Positions 12,408 through 64,000 of a DNA stretch of 64,000 bases are shown one piece after another. The DNA lies in the NCBI RefSeq assembly GCF_029893355.1, contig NZ_JARZAI010000010.1, positions 124,001 through 188,000 on the forward strand, given 5' to 3'. The position numbers and the translations under genes are program-made. Numbering within the stretch: position 1 is the first letter of the stretch; every line of letters begins with the position of its first letter. Source of the DNA: Kitasatospora sp. MAA4. GTDB taxonomy: Bacteria > Actinomycetota > Actinomycetes > Streptomycetales > Streptomycetaceae. The notes below the pieces were generated by a model, which had not been told where the DNA came from, did no database searches, and was given only the letters and a program-made list of their open reading frames with translations.

Positions 12408-13202
12408 ATGATCAACTCACCTGCTGGCCTTGACGATACCGGGGTCGCGACAGCGGCGGCGCGCGCGGGCGCGGAGGTGGTGCGCAGCATGTACGGCCGG
12501 CGACTCCCCCGCATCGACAAGGGCGCTGGGGACTTCGCCACCGCCGCCGACATCGAGGCCGAGCAGGCGATCCTCGGCGTCATCCGCTCCGCACGACCCC
12601 AGGACGCGGTGCTCGGCGAGGAGGGTGGGCAGCAGGGCGGCACCGAGACTGCGCGCCAGTGGCTGGTCGACCCCCTGTGCGGCACGCTGAACTACGCCGT
12701 CGGCAACCACCTGGTGGCCGTCAACGTGGCGCTGCGCGACGGGCCCGCGGCGGTGGCCGACCCGTTCAGCGGCGAGGTCTTCTTCACGGACGGCGAGACC
12801 GCCAGGGTGCGGCGGCCCGGCGGCACCGAGGCGCTGCTGGCTCCCACGTCCGCCACTCGGCTGGTGGACGTCAACCTGGACCCGCCGTTCCCGAGCGCAC
12901 CCGCCTTCCGCGCCGTCAACCTGCTGGCCCACCCCGGATTCGCTGAGCACTTCCGCCCGCGCGTCGTCTCCACCACGCTGGCCCTGGCCTGGGTCGCCGC
13001 CGACCGGCGCGCCGCCTACGTCACCGACGGCGGCGACCTCTCCGCAAGCGTCCACTTCGCCGCAGGTATCGCCCTCTGCCGCGCCGCCGGCTGCACCGTC
13101 ACCGACATCGAAGGCGCCCCACTCGGACCGTCCAGCCGCGGACTCCTGGCGGCCGCCGACGCCAAGACCCACGCGCTGCTGCTGTCGCTGATCCGCAGCT
13201 GA
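12408..13202 (+). CDS. Inositol-monophosphatase-family protein with substituted metal-binding residues
   Basis: A 264-aa protein with the fold signatures of the IMPase superfamily: DFATAADIEAE near residue 43, GEE at 70-72, and a DPLCGTLNY version of the DPIDGT motif. The second metal-binding Asp of that motif is Cys91, and the C-terminal WDxAAG motif reads VHFAAG with His216 in place of Asp. IMPases use both aspartates to hold catalytic Mg2+, so activity may be lost or changed. A TACGCT hexamer about 11 nt before the ATG and the absence of a ribosome site suggest a leaderless mRNA. It has no evident link to polyene synthesis. Confidence 0.8.
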   Translation: MINSPAGLDDTGVATAAARAGAEVVRSMYGRRLPRIDKGAGDFATAADIEAEQAILGVIRSARPQDAVLGEEGGQQGGTETARQWLVDPLCGTLNYAVGNHLVAVNVALRDGPAAVADPFSGEVFFTDGETARVRRPGGTEALLAPTSATRLVDVNLDPPFPSAPAFRAVNLLAHPGFAEHFRPRVVSTTLALAWVAADRRAAYVTDGGDLSASVHFAAGIALCRAAGCTVTDIEGAPLGPSSRGLLAAADAKTHALLLSLIRS

Positions 13203-13322
13203 GCAAGTTGCATCCAGTAACTCGTCGGGCCCCTGCCCGCTCCCGCTTCGCGTCCGACAGATCGCCGCGTTCATCGAAATCCGTGTCGATCGTTGCTCCG
13301 GGGCCCGTACTGTGGCGCGGTG

Positions 13323-13934
13323 ATGACTCGGATGATCGTTCTCAACGGTGGCTCCAGCTCGGGGAAGTCGGGGATCGCCCGGTGCCTGCAAGCGGTCCTG
13401 CCGGATCCGTGGCTGGCCTTCGGGGTCGACGGGCTGATCCAGGCGATGCCCGCGTCCATGCGGGCGTCTGATGCGGGGATCGAGTTCGGTCCGGATGGCG
13501 GGGTGCTCGTCGGGGCGGAGTTCCGGGCGCTGGAAGCGGCGTGGATCGAGGGGATCGCCGCGATGGCACGTGCGGGCGCCCGGGTCATCGTCGACGAGGT
13601 CTTCCTCGGTGGAGCGGCGTCCCAGCAGCGGTGGCAGAAGGCTCTGGGCGGGCTGCAGGTGCTGTGGGTCGGTGTCAGGTGCGAGAGCGCGGTTGCGGCC
13701 GGCCGCGAGGTCGCACGAGGCGATCGGGTCACCGGGATGGCCGCGTCACAGGCGGATGCGGTCCACGAAAGCGTGTTCTACGACGTGGAGGTGGACACGA
13801 CGCATGCCGAGGCGATGGAGTGCGCGCGGGTCATCGCCGCTCTGTCGGGTGACGGACGGCGCGGTTGTCCGCTAGTTCCGGTACCGACGCATGCTCCTCC
13901 TCGATCGGGCCCGCGGGGGCCGTCCTCAGGTTAG
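13323..13934 (+). CDS. Chloramphenicol 3-O-phosphotransferase-like protein (CPT family)
   Basis: A 203-aa P-loop kinase. The N-terminus [17 protein letters not shown] holds Walker A (9-16), and PWLAFGVD carries Asp36, equivalent to the catalytic Asp37 of the Streptomyces venezuelae CPT. The segments [35 protein letters not shown] and DVEVDTTH closely match that enzyme as I remember it. It would phosphorylate the C3 hydroxyl of chloramphenicol. The last about 25 residues (GDGRRGC to the stop) run past the usual family end and are of low complexity. ATG 13323 is chosen over the in-frame TTG at 13293 because it matches the family start. A TACTGT hexamer just upstream suggests leaderless transcription. 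Confidence 0.88.
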   Translation: MTRMIVLNGGSSSGKSGIARCLQAVLPDPWLAFGVDGLIQAMPASMRASDAGIEFGPDGGVLVGAEFRALEAAWIEGIAAMARAGARVIVDEVFLGGAASQQRWQKALGGLQVLWVGVRCESAVAAGREVARGDRVTGMAASQADAVHESVFYDVEVDTTHAEAMECARVIAALSGDGRRGCPLVPVPTHAPPRSGPRGPSSG

Positions 13935-13977
13935 TTGGGCCAGCCCCACGGAGGCCCGATCAACACTCCTCCACGAG

Positions 13978-14595
13978 CTACCTGCGATGCCTTGTTCTCC
14001 GGGCATGCTGCAGCTTGCGGGTGAAGCGGTGCATATGGGGATCGAGCAGCTCGTCCGGCTGTTCAAGTACCTGCTCGGCTGACAGCCACCGGATGGCGTC
14101 GAACTCGTCCTGGTCGTAGGAGGTGATGGACTCCGCGCCGGCATCGAGGAGGTACCAGAGCGAGACGTCGGTGTGTGCGCCCTGTCCCCGGGTTCGGGTG
14201 ACGGTGAGGAAGAGGGGATGCTCGCCGGTGATCGGCGATGCCACGGCCTCGATGCCCAGCTCCTCATGGCATTCGCGGACCACGGCGGCCCACGGATCCT
14301 CACCGGGCTCGACGTGTCCGCCGGCCGGGAGCCACAGGCCCGCCTTGCGGTGCGCGACAAGCAGCAGCTGCCCGCGCGAGCCGTCGAGGACCACGAAGTA
14401 GCTCACCAAGTGCATCGCCGGAACATCCGGTTTGCGCACCCGGTAGAGCGGAGCTCCCCCGGCGATCCATTGCGCAGCGGTCCTGAGATGGGTGCGTTCC
14501 AGGTCGTCCCACGGCTCGATGGCGCCGACCAACTCCAGGAGAAGGGCGCGCGGCTGATCGTCAGGAGCGGTGAGCAGGCTGTCCGGTGAGGTCAT
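13978..14595 (-). CDS. NUDIX hydrolase
   Basis: A 205-aa protein with a complete NUDIX box, G-x5-E-x7-REC-x-EELG, in GGHVEPGEDPWAAVV followed by RECHEELGI. The catalytic glutamates REC-HEE are intact. The family hydrolyses nucleoside diphosphates linked to another moiety; the substrate cannot be told from the sequence. The ATG at 14595 has AGGA 7 nt upstream. The reading frame stays open further upstream, but that part overlaps the membrane-protein gene and is unlikely to be coding. It converges with the CPT-like gene, with 43 bp between stops. Confidence 0.85.
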   Translation of the reverse strand: MTSPDSLLTAPDDQPRALLLELVGAIEPWDDLERTHLRTAAQWIAGGAPLYRVRKPDVPAMHLVSYFVVLDGSRGQLLLVAHRKAGLWLPAGGHVEPGEDPWAAVVRECHEELGIEAVASPITGEHPLFLTVTRTRGQGAHTDVSLWYLLDAGAESITSYDQDEFDAIRWLSAEQVLEQPDELLDPHMHRFTRKLQHARRTRHRR

Positions 14596-14702
14596 CCATG
14601 AATCCTGGCAGGAGGCACCGACACATGACGTCGAGACCGGCCGAGGCAGTCGCGAAGCAGCGGCGGGCCCGTCGGCGGTGTGGGGGTGCAGCAGCGCAGG
14701 GG

Positions 14703-15122
14703 TTACCGCTGCGCTGGCGATCCCTCCGTCAGGACGGGGCGCCCGTAGGCCAGCATGACCGCCAGCACCAGTACACCCGTCAGCACGATGAGCAGCCCGA
14801 AGGACGCCCAGCCGGACAGCGCGACGGCCAGGGCGGCCAGCACTGCGTTGAAGACCGCGCAGACGAGCAGCAGGATCCGCACGGCCGGCCGCACCTCCGT
14901 GCGCCCGGCCGAGAGCGCCACCAGCACGGCGCAGACCAGCAGGAAGACGGCCAGAGCCCCCTGACCGATCCAGGAGCCCATGGCCATCCTGGAGCTGGAG
15001 AGCCCGCCGATCGACATGTGCTGCCGGCTGGCCGCGACACCCATGATCAGCCCGACGAGTCCGAGCACCAGCGACTCGACCAGCAGCACCACCGCCGCCG
15101 CTGTGAGCACCACTCTGCGCAT
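14703..15122 (-). CDS. Small four-helix membrane protein of unknown function
   Basis: A 139-aa hydrophobic protein with four predicted membrane segments at about 5-27, 53-73, 82-103 and 107-127, and a short hydrophilic loop (SRQHMSIGGLSSSRM) between the first two. No catalytic motif is visible and I do not recognise the family beyond generic actinomycete integral membrane proteins. A GGAGG lies directly upstream of the ATG on the minus strand. It precedes the NUDIX gene in the same direction with a 107-bp gap. Confidence 0.7.
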   Translation of the reverse strand: MRRVVLTAAAVVLLVESLVLGLVGLIMGVAASRQHMSIGGLSSSRMAMGSWIGQGALAVFLLVCAVLVALSAGRTEVRPAVRILLLVCAVFNAVLAALAVALSGWASFGLLIVLTGVLVLAVMLAYGRPVLTEGSPAQR

Positions 15123-15476
15123 ACCCTCCGCCTCCCACCTCCGTGAGCGCGGGACCGCTGCTCGGCCACGCCGCAGCCAGAGGTTACTGACGAGTTGTCT
15201 TACTCCTCAAGAGGTGGACAGCACCACTTGCCTCCAGGTGCCCGACCGGCGGCGGTCACCCCAGCGTGAAACCAACGGGTCTACGTGCCCGTTCGGGGCG
15301 GTGATGTCAGCGCGGCCGGCGTCGCGGTGCCGGCGCTGACCGCACCTGCGTGGCCGTTCGGCATTCGCTTGCCACCACGTGTTCTGACATTGACCAAGAG
15401 CTCGCGCGGAATGGTCCGGCTGGTGGGCACAGGCGCTGCTTTGCCGATCGGGTACGGTGTGCCACCGTAGGGCGGC
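15123..15476. other. Intergenic region with one inverted repeat, no gene seen
   Basis: This 354-bp stretch separates divergent genes. I see no convincing coding sequence on either strand. It contains an inverted repeat, GTCAGCGC at 15306-15313 and GCGCTGAC at 15333-15340, with a GC-rich centre. It also has a TACGGT hexamer at 15453-15458, about 18 nt before the TPR gene, a possible -10 element. The rest is unassigned. Confidence 0.5.
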
Positions 15477-15998
15477 ATGAGCGATGATCACGAGAGGGCC
15501 GCGGCGCTGACGCGAGCGGTGCAGTTGCGGGAACAGGGACAGGCTGGGCAGGCGCGGGAACAGTTGATGGAGCTGACCGAGCAGTATCCCGAGGATGTCG
15601 AGATCGCCTACCAGACCGCCTGGGCACACGATGTTCTCGGCCTGGAGCGCGAAGCCGTCCCGTTCTACGAGCGGGCCCTGGGCGGTGCGGGCCTGTCTCC
15701 GAAGGATCGTCACGGGGCCTTTCTGGGGCTGGGGAGCACTCACCGGGTCCTGGGTTCCTACAGGGCAGCCGTGCAGACTCTGCGCTGCGGACTGGAGGAG
15801 TTCCCGGACGATCCGGCGCTGCGGACTTTCCTGGCCATGGCGCTGTACAACGACGGTGAGGGCCGCGAGGCGATGCGGCTGCTGTTGAAGACGCTGACCG
15901 CCACCAGCAGTGACCGCCGCGTGCAGGACTACCGGCGGGCGATCGAGCACTACGCCGACGACCTGGACGGCGTGCAGCAGACGCATGAGGAGCCGTAG
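15477..15998 (+). CDS. Tetratricopeptide-repeat protein
   Basis: A 173-aa, mostly helical soluble protein with TPR-like helix pairs at about 5-40 (LTRAVQLREQGQAGQAREQL), 44-75 (AYQTAWAHDVLGLEREAVPFYERAL), 83-110 (AFLGLGSTHRVLGSYRAAV) and 115-150. The Ala/Gly/Leu spacing fits TPRs. Such proteins usually act as interaction scaffolds, and no enzyme motif is present. It converges with the GNAT gene, with only 13 bp between the stop codons. Confidence 0.8.
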   Translation: MSDDHERAAALTRAVQLREQGQAGQAREQLMELTEQYPEDVEIAYQTAWAHDVLGLEREAVPFYERALGGAGLSPKDRHGAFLGLGSTHRVLGSYRAAVQTLRCGLEEFPDDPALRTFLAMALYNDGEGREAMRLLLKTLTATSSDRRVQDYRRAIEHYADDLDGVQQTHEEP

Positions 15999-16011
15999 CC
16001 GCCCAACCCTT

Positions 16012-16512
16012 TTACCGAGCCGCCAGTGAGCGGTGATGGCGCAGGCCAGGGCGGCCGTTGATGCTGATGTCGCCCACGACGGCGAACCCGTTACGGGTGA
16101 GCACGGCCGCCGAGGCCAGGTTGTCGAGCGTGGTTCTCGCGGTGAGGGCGTCGAGCCCGTAGGCCGCGGCGGCCAAGCGGCACACTTCCCCGACAGCGGC
16201 TGTGGCCACGCCCCGGCCGACGGCGCGCTCGGCGATCCGGTAGCCGAGTTCGGCGACCCCGTCCTGCACGTTCATGAGATTCACCCGGCCGATCAGGTCT
16301 CCCCGGTCGTCCACGACGACGTGGAAGTGGTCGGAGCCGGTGTCCTGGTCGGCGAGCAGGGCACGGTAGCGGGCGGCGAACTCGGCGAAGAACGCGTCCC
16401 CGCGATCCGGGATGGAGCGTGCGAAGTACGCGCGGTTGTCCCGCTCGAACTCCAGCAGGGCAGCCTCATGGTCGGCTCGCAGCCGCTCCAATGTCACCAT
16501 GGGCGCCAGCAT
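16012..16512 (-). CDS. GNAT-family N-acetyltransferase, RimJ/RimL-like
   Basis: A 166-aa acetyltransferase with the acetyl-CoA-binding motif A in AERAVGRGVATAAV and the RimJ/L-like tail LDNLASAAVLTRNGFAVVG. The N-terminal part (LRADHEAALLEFERDNRAYF) matches ribosomal-protein-acetyltransferase-like GNATs. The substrate is unknown. The start may be ATG 16512 or ATG 16500; neither has a strong ribosome site. Confidence 0.82.
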   Translation of the reverse strand: MLAPMVTLERLRADHEAALLEFERDNRAYFARSIPDRGDAFFAEFAARYRALLADQDTGSDHFHVVVDDRGDLIGRVNLMNVQDGVAELGYRIAERAVGRGVATAAVGEVCRLAAAAYGLDALTARTTLDNLASAAVLTRNGFAVVGDISINGRPGLRHHRSLAAR

Positions 16513-16531
16513 ACGAGGCTACGACCCGCGC

Positions 16532-16561
16532 CCTACTGCTTCCTAATGCTTCCTACTGCTT
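16532..16561. repeat. Three tandem 10-bp units at the 3' end of the TetR gene
   Basis: Three adjacent decamers read CCTACTGCTT, CCTAATGCTT and CCTACTGCTT (16532-16541, 16542-16551, 16552-16561). The third unit holds the TetR stop codon with its preceding codons, and each unit repeats an in-strand TAG. It looks like slipped-strand duplication of the gene end. Confidence 0.85.
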
Positions 16562-17113
16562 CAGGAGCTCAGCGAAGCGGTCCAGCGCACGATCGGTGCG
16601 GTGGCGGTCGCCGGTTGCTGTGAGATCGAACAGCAGACCCCGGACAACGGCCATGACCAACGTGGGCGTGACGGTGTCGTCCGGACCGCTGGAGACGTCG
16701 CGGAAGGTGGCGCCGAGCGTGTCGAACCAGTCAGTGATCGCCTGGCCCTGGTCGGGGTAGTTCTCGGGGTGGACCAGGCCGTCGGCGTGCACCTCGAAGA
16801 ACAGCCGGACGAACGGCGCACGTTCGTCCGCGCTCATCCACGCCCAGATGCCACGCAGCCGCTCCTGCACCGAGCCCGTCGTTGGCGGAAGGTGCTCGGC
16901 CACGCGCACCGCGCCCCGGCGACGGGCCTCGGCGAGGACCGCCGCGACCAACTCCTGCTTGCTGCCGAAGTCGTAGAGCAGCATCCGAGGGCTGGTGTCG
17001 AGGGCTGCGGCCAGTGGTCGCAGGCTCAGGCCGGCCAAGCCGTGCGCCAGCACGTAGTCGGTCGCCCGCGCCAGCGTGCGCTCGCGACGGGCGGGATCTG
17101 CTGGTCGCCCCAC
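16553..17113 (-). CDS. TetR-family transcriptional regulator
   Basis: A 186-aa regulator. The N-terminal DNA-binding domain (about 8-55) shows the TetR helix-turn-helix pattern, with recognition segment LAAALDTSPRMLLYDFGSKQELV. The C-terminal ligand/dimer domain is variable, as usual. It begins with GTG at 17113 behind GGGGAG with 8 nt spacing. It is divergent from the patatin-like gene, and a strong inverted repeat between the two starts is the likely operator. It probably represses its own gene and the patatin gene; the inducing ligand is unknown. It is not one of the PAS-LuxR or LAL regulators expected for polyene clusters. Confidence 0.88.
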   Translation of the reverse strand: MGRPADPARRERTLARATDYVLAHGLAGLSLRPLAAALDTSPRMLLYDFGSKQELVAAVLAEARRRGAVRVAEHLPPTTGSVQERLRGIWAWMSADERAPFVRLFFEVHADGLVHPENYPDQGQAITDWFDTLGATFRDVSSGPDDTVTPTLVMAVVRGLLFDLTATGDRHRTDRALDRFAELLKQ

Positions 17114-17120
17114 GGTGGAT

Positions 17121-17192
17121 CTCCCCTCGGCGAATCGGAGTTGAAACAGTATCGGCGAGTATATGGTACGACTGTTTCAACAACGAGGGGAG
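17121..17192. promoter_or_regulatory. Divergent promoter region with TetR operator dyad
   Basis: GTTGAAACAGT (17140-17150) and ACTGTTTCAAC (17171-17181) form a perfect 11-bp inverted repeat 20 bp apart, outside each of which CTCCCCTCG (17121-17129) pairs with CGAGGGGAG (17184-17192), the two ribosome-site regions. Each arm contains TTGAAA in the outward orientation of a -35 box, and TATGGT at 17162-17167 can act as a -10 towards the patatin gene. A TetR dimer here would block both promoters. Confidence 0.7.
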
Positions 17193-17198
17193 ACCACC

Positions 17199-18047
17199 AT
17201 GCACACCTTCGACCGAGCACTCGTCCTGGGCCCCGGAAGTCACGTCGGCACCGCCTGGATGGCCGGACTGGCCTCCGGGCTGCGCCGCGACGGCGTGGAC
17301 CTGGGCGCGGCCGACCTGATCGTCGGCACATCGGCCGGCGCGATCGTCGGAGCGCTACTCGCCACCGGGCAGGACCCGGGGCGGCTCGCTTCTTCGGCCC
17401 GCCCAGCCGCTCACCGGGTCAAGGCCGACCCCGGGCGAAGGGGCGCAGTGTTCGCCGTACTCGGCGACCGCAGCCTGGAACCCGGCGAGGCCAGGCGTCG
17501 CGTCGGCCGCCTGGCGCTCGACGGCGCCGACCCCCAGGCCGAGGAGGCACTGATCGCGGGGCGCGCTGCCCTGATCGGTGCGGACGCGTGGCCGGAGCGA
17601 CGACTGCTGATCACCGCCGTGGACGCGACCACCGGTGAGCCCGTGGTGTGGGACCGCGACAGCGGCGTGCCGCTGGTGCACGCGGTGGCGGCGAGCAGCG
17701 CCTTCCCCGGAGCCGCGCCGCCGGTCGCCGTCGACGGCCGGCGGTACATGGACGGTGCGTTGCGCGCGGGCCCCAACGCCGACCTCGCGGCCGGCGCCCG
17801 CACGCTGGTCGTGGTCGAGCCGATGGCCCACCTGGTCCCCCGCGAGCCACTCAACCAGCAGCTGGCGGCCGTAGCGGCAGACACCGTGGTGACCATCGGA
17901 CCCGACCCGGCCTCCGTGCACGCTTTCGGCTCGGACGCGGGCGACCTGGCAGCTTGGGAACCGGCCTACCGAGCGGGTCTCCGCCAGGCCGGCGACGTCG
18001 GCGCACAGCTCCGCTCCGCGTGGAGGGCAGCAGCCGACGCGGGCTGA
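17199..18047 (+). CDS. Patatin-like phospholipase/acyl hydrolase
   Basis: A 282-aa protein with the patatin layout: the oxyanion-hole glycine-rich loop LGPGSHVGTAW near residue 10, the nucleophile elbow GTSAG with Ser45, and the dyad Asp185 in YMDGALR. It should be an ester or phospholipid acyl hydrolase, with no signal peptide visible, so probably cytoplasmic or membrane-peripheral. ATG 17199, 6 nt after GAGGGGAG, is preferred over the in-frame ATG at 17163, which lies inside the operator. It is controlled by the adjacent TetR if the dyad is the operator. It converges with the fscC-like gene, with 22 bp between stops. Confidence 0.87.
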   Translation: MHTFDRALVLGPGSHVGTAWMAGLASGLRRDGVDLGAADLIVGTSAGAIVGALLATGQDPGRLASSARPAAHRVKADPGRRGAVFAVLGDRSLEPGEARRRVGRLALDGADPQAEEALIAGRAALIGADAWPERRLLITAVDATTGEPVVWDRDSGVPLVHAVAASSAFPGAAPPVAVDGRRYMDGALRAGPNADLAAGARTLVVVEPMAHLVPREPLNQQLAAVAADTVVTIGPDPASVHAFGSDAGDLAAWEPAYRAGLRQAGDVGAQLRSAWRAAADAG

Positions 18048-18069
18048 CCGTGCTGCTGAGCGGATCGGG

Positions 18070-48816
<30,747 letters not shown>

Positions 48817-48845
48817 GGGAGGAAAACCTCGCAGTTCGGAACTGG

Positions 48846-48874
48846 CGGTACGGAAGGGGGCGGTACGGAAGGGG
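48846..48874. repeat. Tandem 15-bp repeat between fscB- and fscC-like genes
   Basis: CGGTACGGAAGGGGG occurs at 48846-48860 and again (14 of 15 bases) at 48861-48874, filling half of the 61-bp gap between the two PKS genes. No promoter or terminator is otherwise visible in this gap. Confidence 0.8.
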
Positions 48875-48877
48875 CGG

Positions 48878-64000
<15,123 letters not shown>

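Noticed and set aside
13293..13322. A TTG start adding ten residues to the CPT-like protein
   Set aside because: The family begins with M(T)RMIxLNGGSS, which corresponds to the ATG at 13323, and the added stretch contains the likely -10 element.
13978..15138. A 386-residue reading of the NUDIX frame extending upstream
   Set aside because: The extra N-terminal part overlaps the membrane-protein gene in another frame and is low complexity; the ATG at 14595 has a good ribosome site and fits the NUDIX fold.
15281..15478. A 65-residue frame on the minus strand in the divergent intergenic region
   Set aside because: No ribosome site, no recognised family, and it overlaps the promoter region of the TPR gene.

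Overview
The window is very GC-rich DNA with strong third-position GC bias, giant modular polyketide synthase (PKS) genes and several GTG/TTG starts. This points to a streptomycete-type actinomycete (Streptomyces, Kitasatospora or a relative). It holds most of one half of an aromatic heptaene (candicidin/FR-008-type) polyene macrolide gene cluster. Gene symbols follow the FR-008/candicidin (fsc) naming and rest on recognised gene content and domain architecture, not on a database search.

Left arm (1-12389, + strand): the 3' part of a mycosamine-type sugar aminotransferase (fscMII-like), a P450 with its own ferredoxin (fscP, fscFE), a type II thioesterase (fscTE), a fused aminodeoxychorismate synthase (pabAB) that supplies the p-aminobenzoate (PABA) starter, the loading/first-extension PKS fscA (ligase-ACP-KS-AT-ACP), and a DrrAB-like exporter pair (fscTI, fscTII). 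A clear hairpin terminator closes this arm.

Middle (12408-18047): eight genes with no evident role in polyene synthesis. They are an inositol-phosphatase-like protein with altered metal ligands, a chloramphenicol phosphotransferase homologue, a NUDIX hydrolase, a four-helix membrane protein, a TPR protein, a GNAT acetyltransferase, and a divergent TetR/patatin pair with an obvious shared operator. They look like a cargo island or an old cluster junction.

Right arm (18070-64000, - strand): two giant PKS genes reading right to left. The fscB-like gene, whose 5' end lies beyond the window, carries three modules here. The fscC-like gene (10,248 aa) carries six modules, all KS-AT(malonyl)-DH-KR-ACP. 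With FscA as module 1, the nine modules are numbered M2-M10. The predicted chain starts with a p-aminophenyl ketone, has a hydroxyl and a fully reduced methylmalonyl unit, then the methyl-flanked hydroxyl that closes the lactone, followed by six conjugated double bonds. The seventh double bond, the polyol part, the tailoring glycosyltransferase and the regulators must lie outside the window.

Most notable observations: (1) only M7 and M8 have ketoreductases without the B-type LDD motif (GDN instead), and collinearity places these modules at C30=C31 and C28=C29, the two bonds recalled as Z in natural aromatic heptaenes; (2) a perfect 21-bp inverted repeat sits inside the fscB-like coding sequence, bounded by CTAG and exactly 51 bp (17 codons) long, which looks like an in-frame miniature transposon insertion; (3) a C-terminal plus N-terminal docking-domain pair is fused inside FscC between M8 and M9, suggesting that two proteins became one.
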